Shown here: positions 1-5,564 of the stretch, piece by piece
Numbering within the stretch: the first letter of the stretch is position 1
Layout: each line of letters begins with the position of its first letter
NCBI GenBank assembly: GCA_045641605.1
Contig: JAZUHG010000054.1
Coordinates: 1 to 5,564 of the forward strand
Origin: Equivita sp045641605
Lineage (GTDB): Bacteria; Actinomycetota; Coriobacteriia; Coriobacteriales; Eggerthellaceae
Length of the DNA stretch: 5,564 nt
Reading direction: 5' to 3'
Position numbers and translations under genes: made by a program
The notes under the pieces: model-generated
Told to the model about the DNA's origin: nothing
Database searches by the model: none
Seen by the model: the letters and a program-made list of their open reading frames with translations, nothing else

Positions 1-301
1 CAGAAATTATCTTTTCGAAGAGTTCGTTACTGTATTTTTTTATATCAGAAACTGAAATTAAAGCAGCAATTTCATCATCATCACTTACATCAATAATTAC
101 ATCATTCTCTGACAGTGTATAATAAACTTCAGTATTACCTAAAGGTGTCGCTGTATCAAGAATAAGTTTTTTTACTGTGTATAAAGCAGAATCAACAATA
201 TCAAGATTACTATCAACAATATTAATATCAGGATTCGCCAGCAAATATAAAGCTGTATAAAATTCTGATCATTCTCCCCTATTAAAACTTAAATTACTCA
301 T
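1..301 (-). CDS. HpaII-like type II restriction endonuclease, 3' part outside the window
   Basis: One hundred codons from an ATG at 301 are visible before the gene leaves the left edge. The product would cut unmethylated DNA at the site protected by the adjacent methyltransferase. Its N-terminus reads N-R-G-E-W-S-E-F-Y at residues 7-15, followed by a leucine-rich helix and D-x-N-L. This matches what I remember of the HpaII restriction endonuclease family, which starts with N-K-G-E-W-S-E-x-Y. The Trp at residue 11 is encoded by TGA (269-271); under the standard code the protein would end after 10 residues, and no other stop follows. The start lies 4 bases after the methyltransferase stop, with no clear Shine-Dalgarno sequence, so translational coupling is likely. 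The catalytic region is not in view, so the family call rests on the N-terminus and on pairing with a methyltransferase. Recognition of CCGG is only inferred from the family name. Confidence 0.62.
269..271 (-). other. In-frame TGA read as Trp (residue 11 of the endonuclease)
   Basis: The frame before and after this codon is continuous. It sits in G-E-[TGA]-S-E-F-Y, where HpaII-type endonucleases have Trp. It is the only Trp codon in the visible part of the gene. Confidence 0.8.
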
Positions 302-305
302 ATTG

Positions 306-1199
306 TTATGAAGCTACAACATCAATCATGCTTTTACCATATGCCTGAATTGCTGGAACAGCGACAGAATTACCAAGTTGTTTCATCGCTGCAGTTTTGC
401 TTACTGGAAAAACAAATTCCTCGGGAAATCCCTGCATTCTTTTTCCTTCTTTAGGACTGATCCTACGTTCTTCGCCATCAACAATGTAACCGTCTCAATT
501 ACGCCTATCGTTAATTGGGGAACCTTTACCACCTACTCTTAATGTAAATCCAATATCTTTATTAACTGAAGACGCCTCAAAAACATCGCACATATTCATT
601 TCTAAAGGAATAGGTGTTGGCTCAATAAATGTATCCTCAATGTCATTACGGATACCAATCATAAACAATCTTGGTCTGTGTTGTGGTAAACCATAATCAG
701 AAGCTTTTACTACCTTAGAGTGCAATGTATAACCAAGTTCATCTATAACATTAGAAATAACTTGAAACGTTTTGCCATTATCATGATGCTTTAATCCACG
801 AACATTTTCTAAGAAAATAGCCTTTGGTCTTTTAGCCTTAATGATAGAAGCCACATTAAAAAATAAAGTACCTCTGGTATCATCAAACCCCTTTTTAAAA
901 CCTGCTTGAGAAAATGGCTGACAAGGAAAACCAGCACATAAAACATCATGATCTGGTATCGAAGCTGGGTCTATCTTTGTGATATCACCAGCAAACAAAT
1001 TCTCTTCATCGAAGATTTTTGGACTAATAGCTTTAAAGTTTTCTTTATAAGTTTTCCGACAATCCTCGTCTCACTCAGAAGCAAAAACACATTCACCTCC
1101 AAGTTCATGCATGGCTAAATGGAATCCGCCGATGCCAGCAAATAGGTCAATAAATTTAAATTTGGCTTTATCCATAAAACCTTCTTTCGTTATTTTCAT
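306..1199 (-). CDS. C5-cytosine DNA methyltransferase of a type II restriction-modification system
   Basis: A 297-residue enzyme that would transfer a methyl group from S-adenosylmethionine to cytosine C5 in its target site, protecting the host from the paired endonuclease. Ordered motifs are visible: motif I DLFAGIGGF (18-26, SAM binding), motif IV G-F-P-C-Q (catalytic Cys93), motif VI E-N-V (131-133), motif VIII Q-H-R-P-R (173-177), then the target-recognition region with RVGGKGSPIN, and C-terminal R-M-Q-G-F-P and Q-L-G-N-S-V-A-V-P (motif X). Two TGA codons interrupt it, at residues 43 (S-E-[W]-D) and 235 (R-N-[W]-D-G-Y). Both positions are Trp in related enzymes as I remember them, and the frame runs unchanged through both to a TAA. 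Without TGA=Trp, only a 167-residue internal open stretch (998-495) is left. The gene has no TGG codon. An alternative ATG at 1175 (residue 9) has AGAAGG four bases upstream and would fit the likely promoter better. Specificity cannot be read from the sequence. Confidence 0.9.
495..497 (-). other. In-frame TGA read as Trp (methyltransferase residue 235)
   Basis: It lies in D-R-R-N-[TGA]-D-G-Y-I-V-D-G-E, a target-region segment that ends in N-W-D or N-W-E in relatives I remember. Downstream, motifs IX and X continue in the same frame to a TAA at 306-308. Confidence 0.88.
1071..1073 (-). other. In-frame TGA read as Trp (methyltransferase residue 43)
   Basis: It lies in V-F-A-S-E-[TGA]-D-E-D, the motif II region of C5-methyltransferases. 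An acidic residue there is followed by Trp (S-E-W-D) in HpaII-type enzymes. Motif I lies upstream and motif IV downstream in the same frame, so a true stop would remove the catalytic core. Confidence 0.9.
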
Positions 1200-1225
1200 A
1201 GTATATTAAACTTTCCGTTTGTCAA
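1198..1225 (-). promoter_or_regulatory. Possible sigma-70-type promoter of the restriction-modification genes
   Basis: A perfect TTGACA (-35) lies at 1225-1220 on the minus strand. TACTAT follows after 16 bases (1203-1198), and TATACT is also present after only 14 bases. If TACTAT is the -10 box, transcription starts inside the first codons of the longest methyltransferase reading. This would favour the ATG at 1175, which has an AGAAGG ribosome site (1185-1180). Seen by eye only. Confidence 0.4.
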
Positions 1226-1430
1226 GATAAATTGTTTAAAAAATCCATCACTTCGGATAAATAATTAGCGCACGGTTTTTGGGTACGTAGGTGTCGTATT
1301 TGTGAATAGTTTTTATAACGAATGATAAGGAATAATCGCTGGTGATTATCAAAATTTAACCTTTTTTCGCGTTACGCCGTGCAAGTTAGCACCACTTTAG
1401 CACCACCACAAGCGTATAAAGAAGGTGGGG
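1226..1430. other. AT-rich intergenic spacer with no recognised gene
   Basis: This separates the methyltransferase promoter from the inverted repeat. I see no convincing gene on either strand. It holds a small hairpin (ATAATC at 1332-1337 pairing with GATTAT at 1344-1349, 6-base loop) and a short tandem-like repeat at 1386-1406. A 49-codon stretch on the minus strand is open but lacks a start codon and a recognisable product. No strong terminator with a T-run is evident. Confidence 0.5.
1386..1406. repeat. Two copies of TTAGCACCAC
   Basis: The 10-base unit occurs at 1386-1395 and 1397-1406, a period of 11 bases or about one helical turn. It could be a protein-binding site just outside the inverted repeat, or simply low-complexity CAC-rich DNA. 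Nothing nearby identifies a binding protein. Confidence 0.4.
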
Positions 1431-1653
1431 CCAGCGCGTGGTGGGGGTTGTGATGAAAACTTTCGGGGATTCTCATCAGTAATTTTATTTTATTTTATTT
1501 ACGGAAACTAATGTAATCTAGTTGGTGAAGATTGCAAGGTGCGTAGAGGCGTGACAAAATGACAGGACGACTCTGCATAATTAGTAAATAAAATAAAATC
1601 TAATAATAAAAAGAATTCCCGCAGTTTTCAGCGCAACCCCCACCACGTGCTGG
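1431..1653. repeat. 223-base imperfect inverted repeat, MITE-like or a long RNA hairpin
   Basis: The left arm (1431-1502) and the reverse complement of the right arm (1584-1653) align nearly end to end. The outer 20 bases, CCAGC(G/A)CGTGG followed by TGGGGGTTG, match at 19 of 20. Then come a shared TGAAAACT, a shared CGGG/ATTCT block, and a shared inner ATTTTATTTTATTTAC of 16 bases. The 81 bases between the arms (1503-1583) have no clear coding content. The outer edge of the right arm coincides with the CCA of the tRNA gene. Terminal repeats with no transposase suggest a miniature inverted-repeat element. Alternatively it is a structured transcript end for the pknB-tRNA unit. I see no obvious target-site duplication and I recognise no transposon family. 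Confidence 0.75.
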
Positions 1654-1726
1654 CGTCCCTGAGAGGAGTCGAACCTCCGACGCACGGTTTAGGAAACCGA
1701 CGCTCTATCCACTGAGCTACAGGGAC
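1651..1726 (-). tRNA. tRNA-Arg (anticodon CCU), CCA encoded
   Basis: The minus strand folds into a full cloverleaf of 73 nucleotides plus CCA. The acceptor stem is GTCCCTG/CAGGGAC with discriminator G. The D stem is GCTC/GAGC, and its loop carries GG and an A at position 20, an arginine identity base. The anticodon loop is TTCCTAA with CCT at 1693-1691. The T arm is GGAGG-TTCGACT-CCTCT. The anticodon stem has one outer T-T mismatch (27/43). The tRNA would decode AGG, which this window uses (for example in the methyltransferase and endonuclease). It starts 9 bases after the pknB stop, so it may be co-transcribed or use a promoter inside the end of pknB. Its CCA lies in the edge of the adjacent inverted repeat. 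It is not the suppressor-type tRNA needed to read UGA. Confidence 0.95.
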
Positions 1727-1735
1727 GCATTAAAA

Positions 1736-3751
1736 CTAGAGAATGCTAAAAAACCTGCAGAAAAATGAAACAACTTGATTTAATACAGGAATATTTACAT
1801 CCAAAATAAAATTTGAATCATTTGAACCAAGTGTTAATGTAACTGTAGTACCTCTAGAAACTCTGTTGCCAGAAACAGGGTTTTGTCCAACAACCTTGCT
1901 TCCAACTCCTGAAGTAGCTACATTTAATCCAGCCGACTGAAGTGTTGATTTAGCAGACTCGTAAGACTGTCCTACAACATTAGGAACTTCTACCATGTCT
2001 GAACCTTTACTTACAGTAATGGTTACAGTTGAGCCCTTGTCAGCTTTTTGACCCCCACCAGGGTTTTGCGACATTACAAAGCCTTGATCAACTCTGTCGC
2101 TGTATTCCCTATTGACTTTTACTGAAAAGCCTGCACCTTCTAATGCAGCTCTTGCATCGGCTTCGGAGTAATTTACAACATCAGGTACTTGACCAGATTC
2201 TTTACCCTTGGAAATAGTAATTTTAACTGTTGAATCCTTGGGTGCTTTTGTACCACCTTCAGGGTCTTGTTTGCATACTTTACCTGCTTCGATGTCTTTA
2301 TCATAGGCATCTTCGGTTAGCTCGACTTTAAAGCCAGCACGCTCGAGAATGTCTGTAGCTTCGGTTCTTGACTTGTCTTTAACGTCTGGAACATTTGCCA
2401 TTTCTGGTCCAAGAGAAACAACCAAATTGATCTTAGAACCATGTGTTGAGCGCATCCATGCCATTGGGTTTTGACTAATTACGTCATTTTCTCCCACGTT
2501 AGCATCATGTTTCATTTCTATATCGCCAACTTCATAGTTGAATTCCTCAATCATAGATTTCGCTTCATCAACATTTTTGCCAACACAATCTGGAACTTCT
2601 TTCAAAATGAGGAACCAAACAAGTAAAAATACAGCCAAAATACCAGCAATAATACCGAAAATTATGAGCTTTTTCTTGCGAGCAGCAGCCTTTTGCTCTG
2701 GAGTTTTTTCTGGTTTTTTAGGCTTGCCACCACGATTATCATCAGCTCGATAATTCTTTTGGGCACGTTGCTGAACTTCGTCGGGTGACATAACACCAGT
2801 TTTATCTGGAGAATCACCATAGGCAGCACCAGCCATTGCAGCACCCGCAGCCATTCCTGCAGCAGCACCACCAACACCTGCAATTACAGCAGTTTTGTCT
2901 GGACTTGAACCAAAGCGAACAGGACGTCCAGCAAGATAATCACCCAAAGCATTCTGCATATCACGAGCAGTCGTAAAGCGTTTCTCTGGGTTTTTATTCA
3001 TAGCCATTCCAATGATCTTTTCAAGATCTGGATCGATATCTGACTTAATTGAACGAGGAGCTTGAGGCTTTTCGTTAACTTGTTTCATAGCAACAGAAAC
3101 GGCGTCCTCGCCATCGAAAGGAAGCTGACCAGTAGCAGCTTCATACATTACACAACCTAATGAATAAATATCACTAGCTTGGGTTATATCCTTCCCCTGA
3201 GCTTGCTCTGGAGAAATATAGTGTGCAGTTCCTAGAACCGAAGAAGTGTGGTTTTTAACGGAGTTTTTAGCGCGAGCAATGCCGAAGTCCATGACTTTAA
3301 CATTGCCATCAGGCTGAACCATGATATTTTGTGGCTTAATATCACGATGCATGATGTCTTGCGCATGAGCAGTTGAAAGAGCTTGGCAAACTTGATAGGC
3401 AATTTCGGCAACTTTACGTTGATTAATTGCACCCTTAGCTTTGATTGCAGATTTAAGATCTGAACCACGAACATACTCCATAACGATGAAGTAATCTTGG
3501 CCGTCTTGACCCCAATCATAGATGTTTACAATGTAAGGATTTTGCAAGTTTGCAGCGCTTGCTGCCTCTTGACGGAAGCGGTCTGTAAATTCTTTATCAG
3601 CCGCGTATTGTGGAAGCATAACTTTTACAGCTACAACACGCCCCAGAACTGTGTCTTCGGCGCGATAAACCTCTGCCATTCCCCCAGTTCCAATGCGTTC
3701 CGTGAGCTTGTATCGCCCACTAAAAACTCTTCCTATCATATCCGTTGCCAC
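1736..3751 (-). CDS. pknB: PknB-type transmembrane Ser/Thr kinase with four PASTA domains
   Basis: A 671-residue membrane kinase that phosphorylates wall-synthesis and division proteins in response to peptidoglycan fragments or lipid II. The cytoplasmic kinase domain (about 14-275) is complete: glycine loop G-T-G-G-M-A-E-V (21-28), Lys43, Glu62, H-R-D (135-137) with Lys139 and Asn142, D-F-G (155-157), activation-loop threonines around 169-175, S-P-E (180-182), and Asp194 in S-D-I-Y-S-L-G. A charged and Ala/Gly-rich juxtamembrane linker (280-361) follows, then one membrane segment (about 362-383). Extracellular PASTA repeats lie at about 385-448, 452-516, 520-583 and 587-642, each starting with a V-P-D/N-V-like motif. 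A 28-residue hydrophobic, aromatic tail (644-671) lies beyond the last PASTA domain and is unusual. All three Trp codons are TGG and the stop is TAG. The GTG start is supported by AAAGGAG six bases upstream. It follows the SEDS-PBP gene by 37 bases, as in actinobacterial rodA-pbpA-pknB clusters. Confidence 0.96.
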   Translation of the reverse strand: MATDMIGRVFSGRYKLTERIGTGGMAEVYRAEDTVLGRVVAVKVMLPQYAADKEFTDRFRQEAASAANLQNPYIVNIYDWGQDGQDYFIVMEYVRGSDLKSAIKAKGAINQRKVAEIAYQVCQALSTAHAQDIMHRDIKPQNIMVQPDGNVKVMDFGIARAKNSVKNHTSSVLGTAHYISPEQAQGKDITQASDIYSLGCVMYEAATGQLPFDGEDAVSVAMKQVNEKPQAPRSIKSDIDPDLEKIIGMAMNKNPEKRFTTARDMQNALGDYLAGRPVRFGSSPDKTAVIAGVGGAAAGMAAGAAMAGAAYGDSPDKTGVMSPDEVQQRAQKNYRADDNRGGKPKKPEKTPEQKAAARKKKLIIFGIIAGILAVFLLVWFLILKEVPDCVGKNVDEAKSMIEEFNYEVGDIEMKHDANVGENDVISQNPMAWMRSTHGSKINLVVSLGPEMANVPDVKDKSRTEATDILERAGFKVELTEDAYDKDIEAGKVCKQDPEGGTKAPKDSTVKITISKGKESGQVPDVVNYSEADARAALEGAGFSVKVNREYSDRVDQGFVMSQNPGGGQKADKGSTVTITVSKGSDMVEVPNVVGQSYESAKSTLQSAGLNVATSGVGSKVVGQNPVSGNRVSRGTTVTLTLGSNDSNFILDVNIPVLNQVVSFFCRFFSIL

Positions 3752-3757
3752 AATCTT

Positions 3758-3764
3758 CTCCTTT
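3758..3764 (-). promoter_or_regulatory. Ribosome binding site of pknB
   Basis: AAAGGAG lies six bases before the GTG at 3751. It decides this start over the internal ATG at codon 5, which would have poorer spacing. Confidence 0.85.
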
Positions 3765-3775
3765 ACTAGTCCTGC

Positions 3776-3781
3776 ATTATA
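3776..3781 (-). promoter_or_regulatory. Possible -10 element (TATAAT) upstream of pknB
   Basis: A perfect TATAAT lies in the 37-base gap before pknB, about 25 bases upstream of its GTG. I find no good -35 hexamer 16-18 bases upstream, inside the end of the PBP gene. It may give pknB extra transcription, or be chance in an AT-rich gap. Confidence 0.3.
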
Positions 3782-3788
3782 ATATAAA

Positions 3789-5564
3789 TTAACTTAAGCG
3801 CCCTTGTTTTTTTAGCGCTGTTTTCAAAACATTATTAGCTTTTGCCGGTGCATCGTGGCTATCTTCCAAAACAATCGCAATAACCACGCTTCCGCCCTTG
3901 CCATCGTTAGCGAAGCCGACAAACCAACTATCATCCCTGCCGCCGCCTTTTTCAGCAGTACCTGTTTTACCTGCGATGGTGATGCCAGAAATGCTTGCAT
4001 CAACACCAGTCCCGCGCTTTACAACGCCTTCCAGGACAGTTGCGACACGCTTTGCAATCTCCGAAGACACAGGCCTGCAAAGCTCCGACACCTCCGAAGT
4101 ATATGAAACCTCACCACTAGGGTTTTTGATTTGTTTGACGAGGTAAGGCTGGTTAACGACACCATTATTAGCGATGGCACATCCTACCAAAGCCATTTGC
4201 AAAACGCTGGTTTGAGGTCCAGCAGGGCTGTTATGCTCACCAACAGGTACACCTGCAGCTGCCCAGGCAGTTTCTCAAAGTGTCATCTCATCTGGGTCTG
4301 GCATCAAAGCTTGCGCCAATGGAATATCGAAGTTAATCTTCTTATTAAACATAAAGTTTTCTGAGCCCTTTACAAGCTTTTCAGAATCTAGCTTTTCACC
4401 AACTTGAGCAAAAGCAGTGTTTGAAGAAACTTCGGTAGCTCGCGACAAAGTAATGCGACCATAACCTGTCTTTTGATAATTGGTAACCTTACCACCACCA
4501 ATGTCCATAGTGCCAGGAGCATCGAAGACATCATCTTCATTGCATGTACCATTAGCTAATGCAGTAGCCAAGGTAACAATCTTAAAGGTAGAACCAGGAG
4601 CATATAATGCCTGTGTAGCTCTATTAAACATAGCACTTGAATCCGAATTTTCGTTAGAAAGCAATGCTTCAATATCGTTGTTGTTATAAGTAGGTGCTGA
4701 AGCCAAAGCCTTCACGGCACCACTACCAGAATCGACAATTATACAAGCACCATTGCGTCCCTGCAAAGCACTTTCGGCAGCCTTTTGAACATCAGAATCA
4801 ATCGTTAGCGTGACATCGTTTCCTTGTTCGGTCTTGCCCATCAAGTTATTCAAGACATCTTGCCAAGTGGCGAAGTTTTGCTCACCCTTTAAGGTGTCAT
4901 TACAATGCGATTCAATCCCCGAAGTACCATAGCGTGTAGAAGCGTAACCAATTAGATGAGCCGCAAGGCTGTCTTGCGGGTAAACTCGCTTATAAGTTCC
5001 ATCTTCTTGCTTCTCGCTTTTAGCAAGGACAGTCCCGTCTTCGGTTTCTATGTTACCTCGCTTATTGTATTGTTCCTTGATCAAAACATGGTTATTACCT
5101 GGCATATGCTTAATTTCATCAGCTTGGATAACCATAATATAAGTTAGATTTGCAACCAAAATTGCAAACAAAACACTAAAGACAATTAAAGTACCAGTCA
5201 AACGCTTGCCCAAGCTTACGCGGCCCAAAACTCCGTTGCTGAACAAGATCTCGTTGGCTTTGAGGTCATTTTCGATACCGGTCCCCTCATCACCACAACG
5301 AAGCAAAAAGCCCACAATAATAAAACTTGCAAGAAGCGAAGAACCACCCTGGCTGATAAAAGGCAAAGTCAAACCAGTTAAAGGAATAAGCTTTGTAACA
5401 CCACCAACAATAATGAAGGCTTGCAAAACAATTGTAGTTGTAAGGCCAACCGCAACAAAAGAGCTAACATCATTTTTAGCTCTTGCGGCAGGTAAGAAAC
5501 CTCGAATAGCGAAGCATAAGGAGAGCAACAAAACAGCTGCACCACCAAGAAGACCAAGCTCCTC
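3789..5564 (-). CDS. SEDS (FtsW/RodA) - class B penicillin-binding protein fusion, N-terminus outside the window
   Basis: The last 591 residues are visible and the frame is open to the right edge. Residues 1-90 are the end of a SEDS glycan polymerase: E-E-L-G-L-L-G at the edge, then the hallmark T-G-L-T-L-P-F-I-S-Q-G-G-S-S loop and the final membrane helix. A roughly 30-residue cytoplasmic linker follows, then a second N-terminal-type membrane helix (about 122-146), the PBP pedestal domain and a transpeptidase domain with S-T-F-K (active Ser325), S-S-N (380-382) and K-T-G-T (533-536). The single chain would polymerise and crosslink peptidoglycan at the outer membrane face, as separate RodA/PbpA or FtsW/FtsI pairs do. 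Codon 430 is TGA (4275-4277), between S-S-N and K-T-G. Read as Trp it gives M-T-L-W-E-T-A-W-A-A-A, and the frame continues to a TAA. Three other Trp codons are TGG. Topology is consistent, since the SEDS C-terminus and PBP N-terminus both face the cytoplasm. It is probably co-transcribed with pknB. Confidence 0.93.
4275..4277 (-). other. In-frame TGA read as Trp (codon 430 of the visible SEDS-PBP protein)
   Basis: The codon separates the S-S-N motif from the K-T-G motif of one transpeptidase domain. The 24 codons between it and the next possible start, a TTG at 4202, encode sensible PBP sequence (E-T-A-W-A-A-A-G, then S-P-A-G-P-Q). This argues against two separate genes. A TGG-encoded Trp lies four codons further on, so both codons are used for Trp in one gene. 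Confidence 0.85.

Noticed and set aside
1269..1278. CGCACGGTTT shared with the tRNA-Arg gene (1681-1690) as an attachment-site remnant
   Set aside because: The match is only 10 bases and stops at once on both sides. No integrase is visible.
1168..1371. Minus-strand open stretch of 49 codons before the TGA at 1224-1222, 67 if it is read through
   Set aside because: It lacks an ATG or GTG near its beginning, has no family I recognise, contains the likely promoter and overlaps the methyltransferase start. It looks like chance in AT-rich DNA.
1355..1433. A plus-strand tRNA ending in the CCA at 1431-1433 in the left repeat arm
   Set aside because: There is no TTCRA T-loop, D arm or pairing acceptor stem upstream.
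3497..3769. Plus-strand open frames within pknB and the PBP gene
   Set aside because: They are antisense shadows of strongly supported minus-strand genes, with no recognisable products.
3789..4202. A separate small gene starting at the TTG at 4202
   Set aside because: It holds only the last third of a transpeptidase with K-T-G, is in frame with the upstream part, and the 24 codons between are PBP-like. It is the end of the fusion gene.
269..4277. In-frame TGA codons as selenocysteine, glycine (code 25) or cysteine
   Set aside because: The affected positions are Trp in the family motifs I know, and no adjacent selenocysteine-type hairpin is apparent. Gly or Cys would break S-E-W-D, N-W-D and G-E-W-S-E.
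269..4277. Genes interrupted by TGA as pseudogenes or sequencing errors
   Set aside because: Only TGA occurs, never in-frame TAA or TAG. There are no frameshifts, and four random errors would not all hit Trp positions, one of them in a core gene.

Overview
This window most likely comes from a moderately AT-rich actinobacterium of the class Coriobacteriia (Atopobium/Olsenella-like). The basis is a PASTA-type Ser/Thr kinase that closely resembles my memory of coriobacterial PknB, lying behind a fused SEDS-transpeptidase cell-wall gene. That placement is inference from remembered families, not from a search. The most striking property is that TGA appears to be a tryptophan codon. Four in-frame TGA codons interrupt three otherwise intact genes. 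In the restriction enzyme and methyltransferase they fall where those families carry a conserved Trp, and in the transpeptidase they fall at a plausible Trp. No gene with a visible end stops at TGA (TAA, TAA and TAG are used). I know of no described UGA=Trp code in Actinomycetota, so this is the main candidate discovery.

Layout: every gene lies on the minus strand, so the window reads from right to left. From the right edge (5564) to 3789 is a 5'-truncated gene fusing the C-terminal part of a SEDS glycosyltransferase (FtsW/RodA) to a class B penicillin-binding protein. After 37 bases comes pknB (3751-1736, GTG start), a transmembrane kinase with four PASTA domains. Nine bases further is a tRNA-Arg(CCU) gene (1726-1651). 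Next is a non-coding stretch of about 450 bases. Its right half is a 223-base imperfect inverted repeat (1431-1653) whose outer edge supplies the CCA of the tRNA; its left half holds no gene I can recognise. Finally there is a type II restriction-modification pair: a C5-cytosine methyltransferase (1199-306) and, 4 bases on, an HpaII-like restriction endonuclease that runs off the left edge.

The SEDS-PBP fusion and PknB form the usual actinobacterial cell-wall module. The first polymerises and crosslinks peptidoglycan, and the second senses wall fragments through its PASTA domains and phosphorylates wall and division proteins. The restriction-modification pair looks like an accessory unit. All three of its visible Trp codons are TGA, so under the standard code its methyltransferase would stop after 42 residues and its endonuclease after 10.
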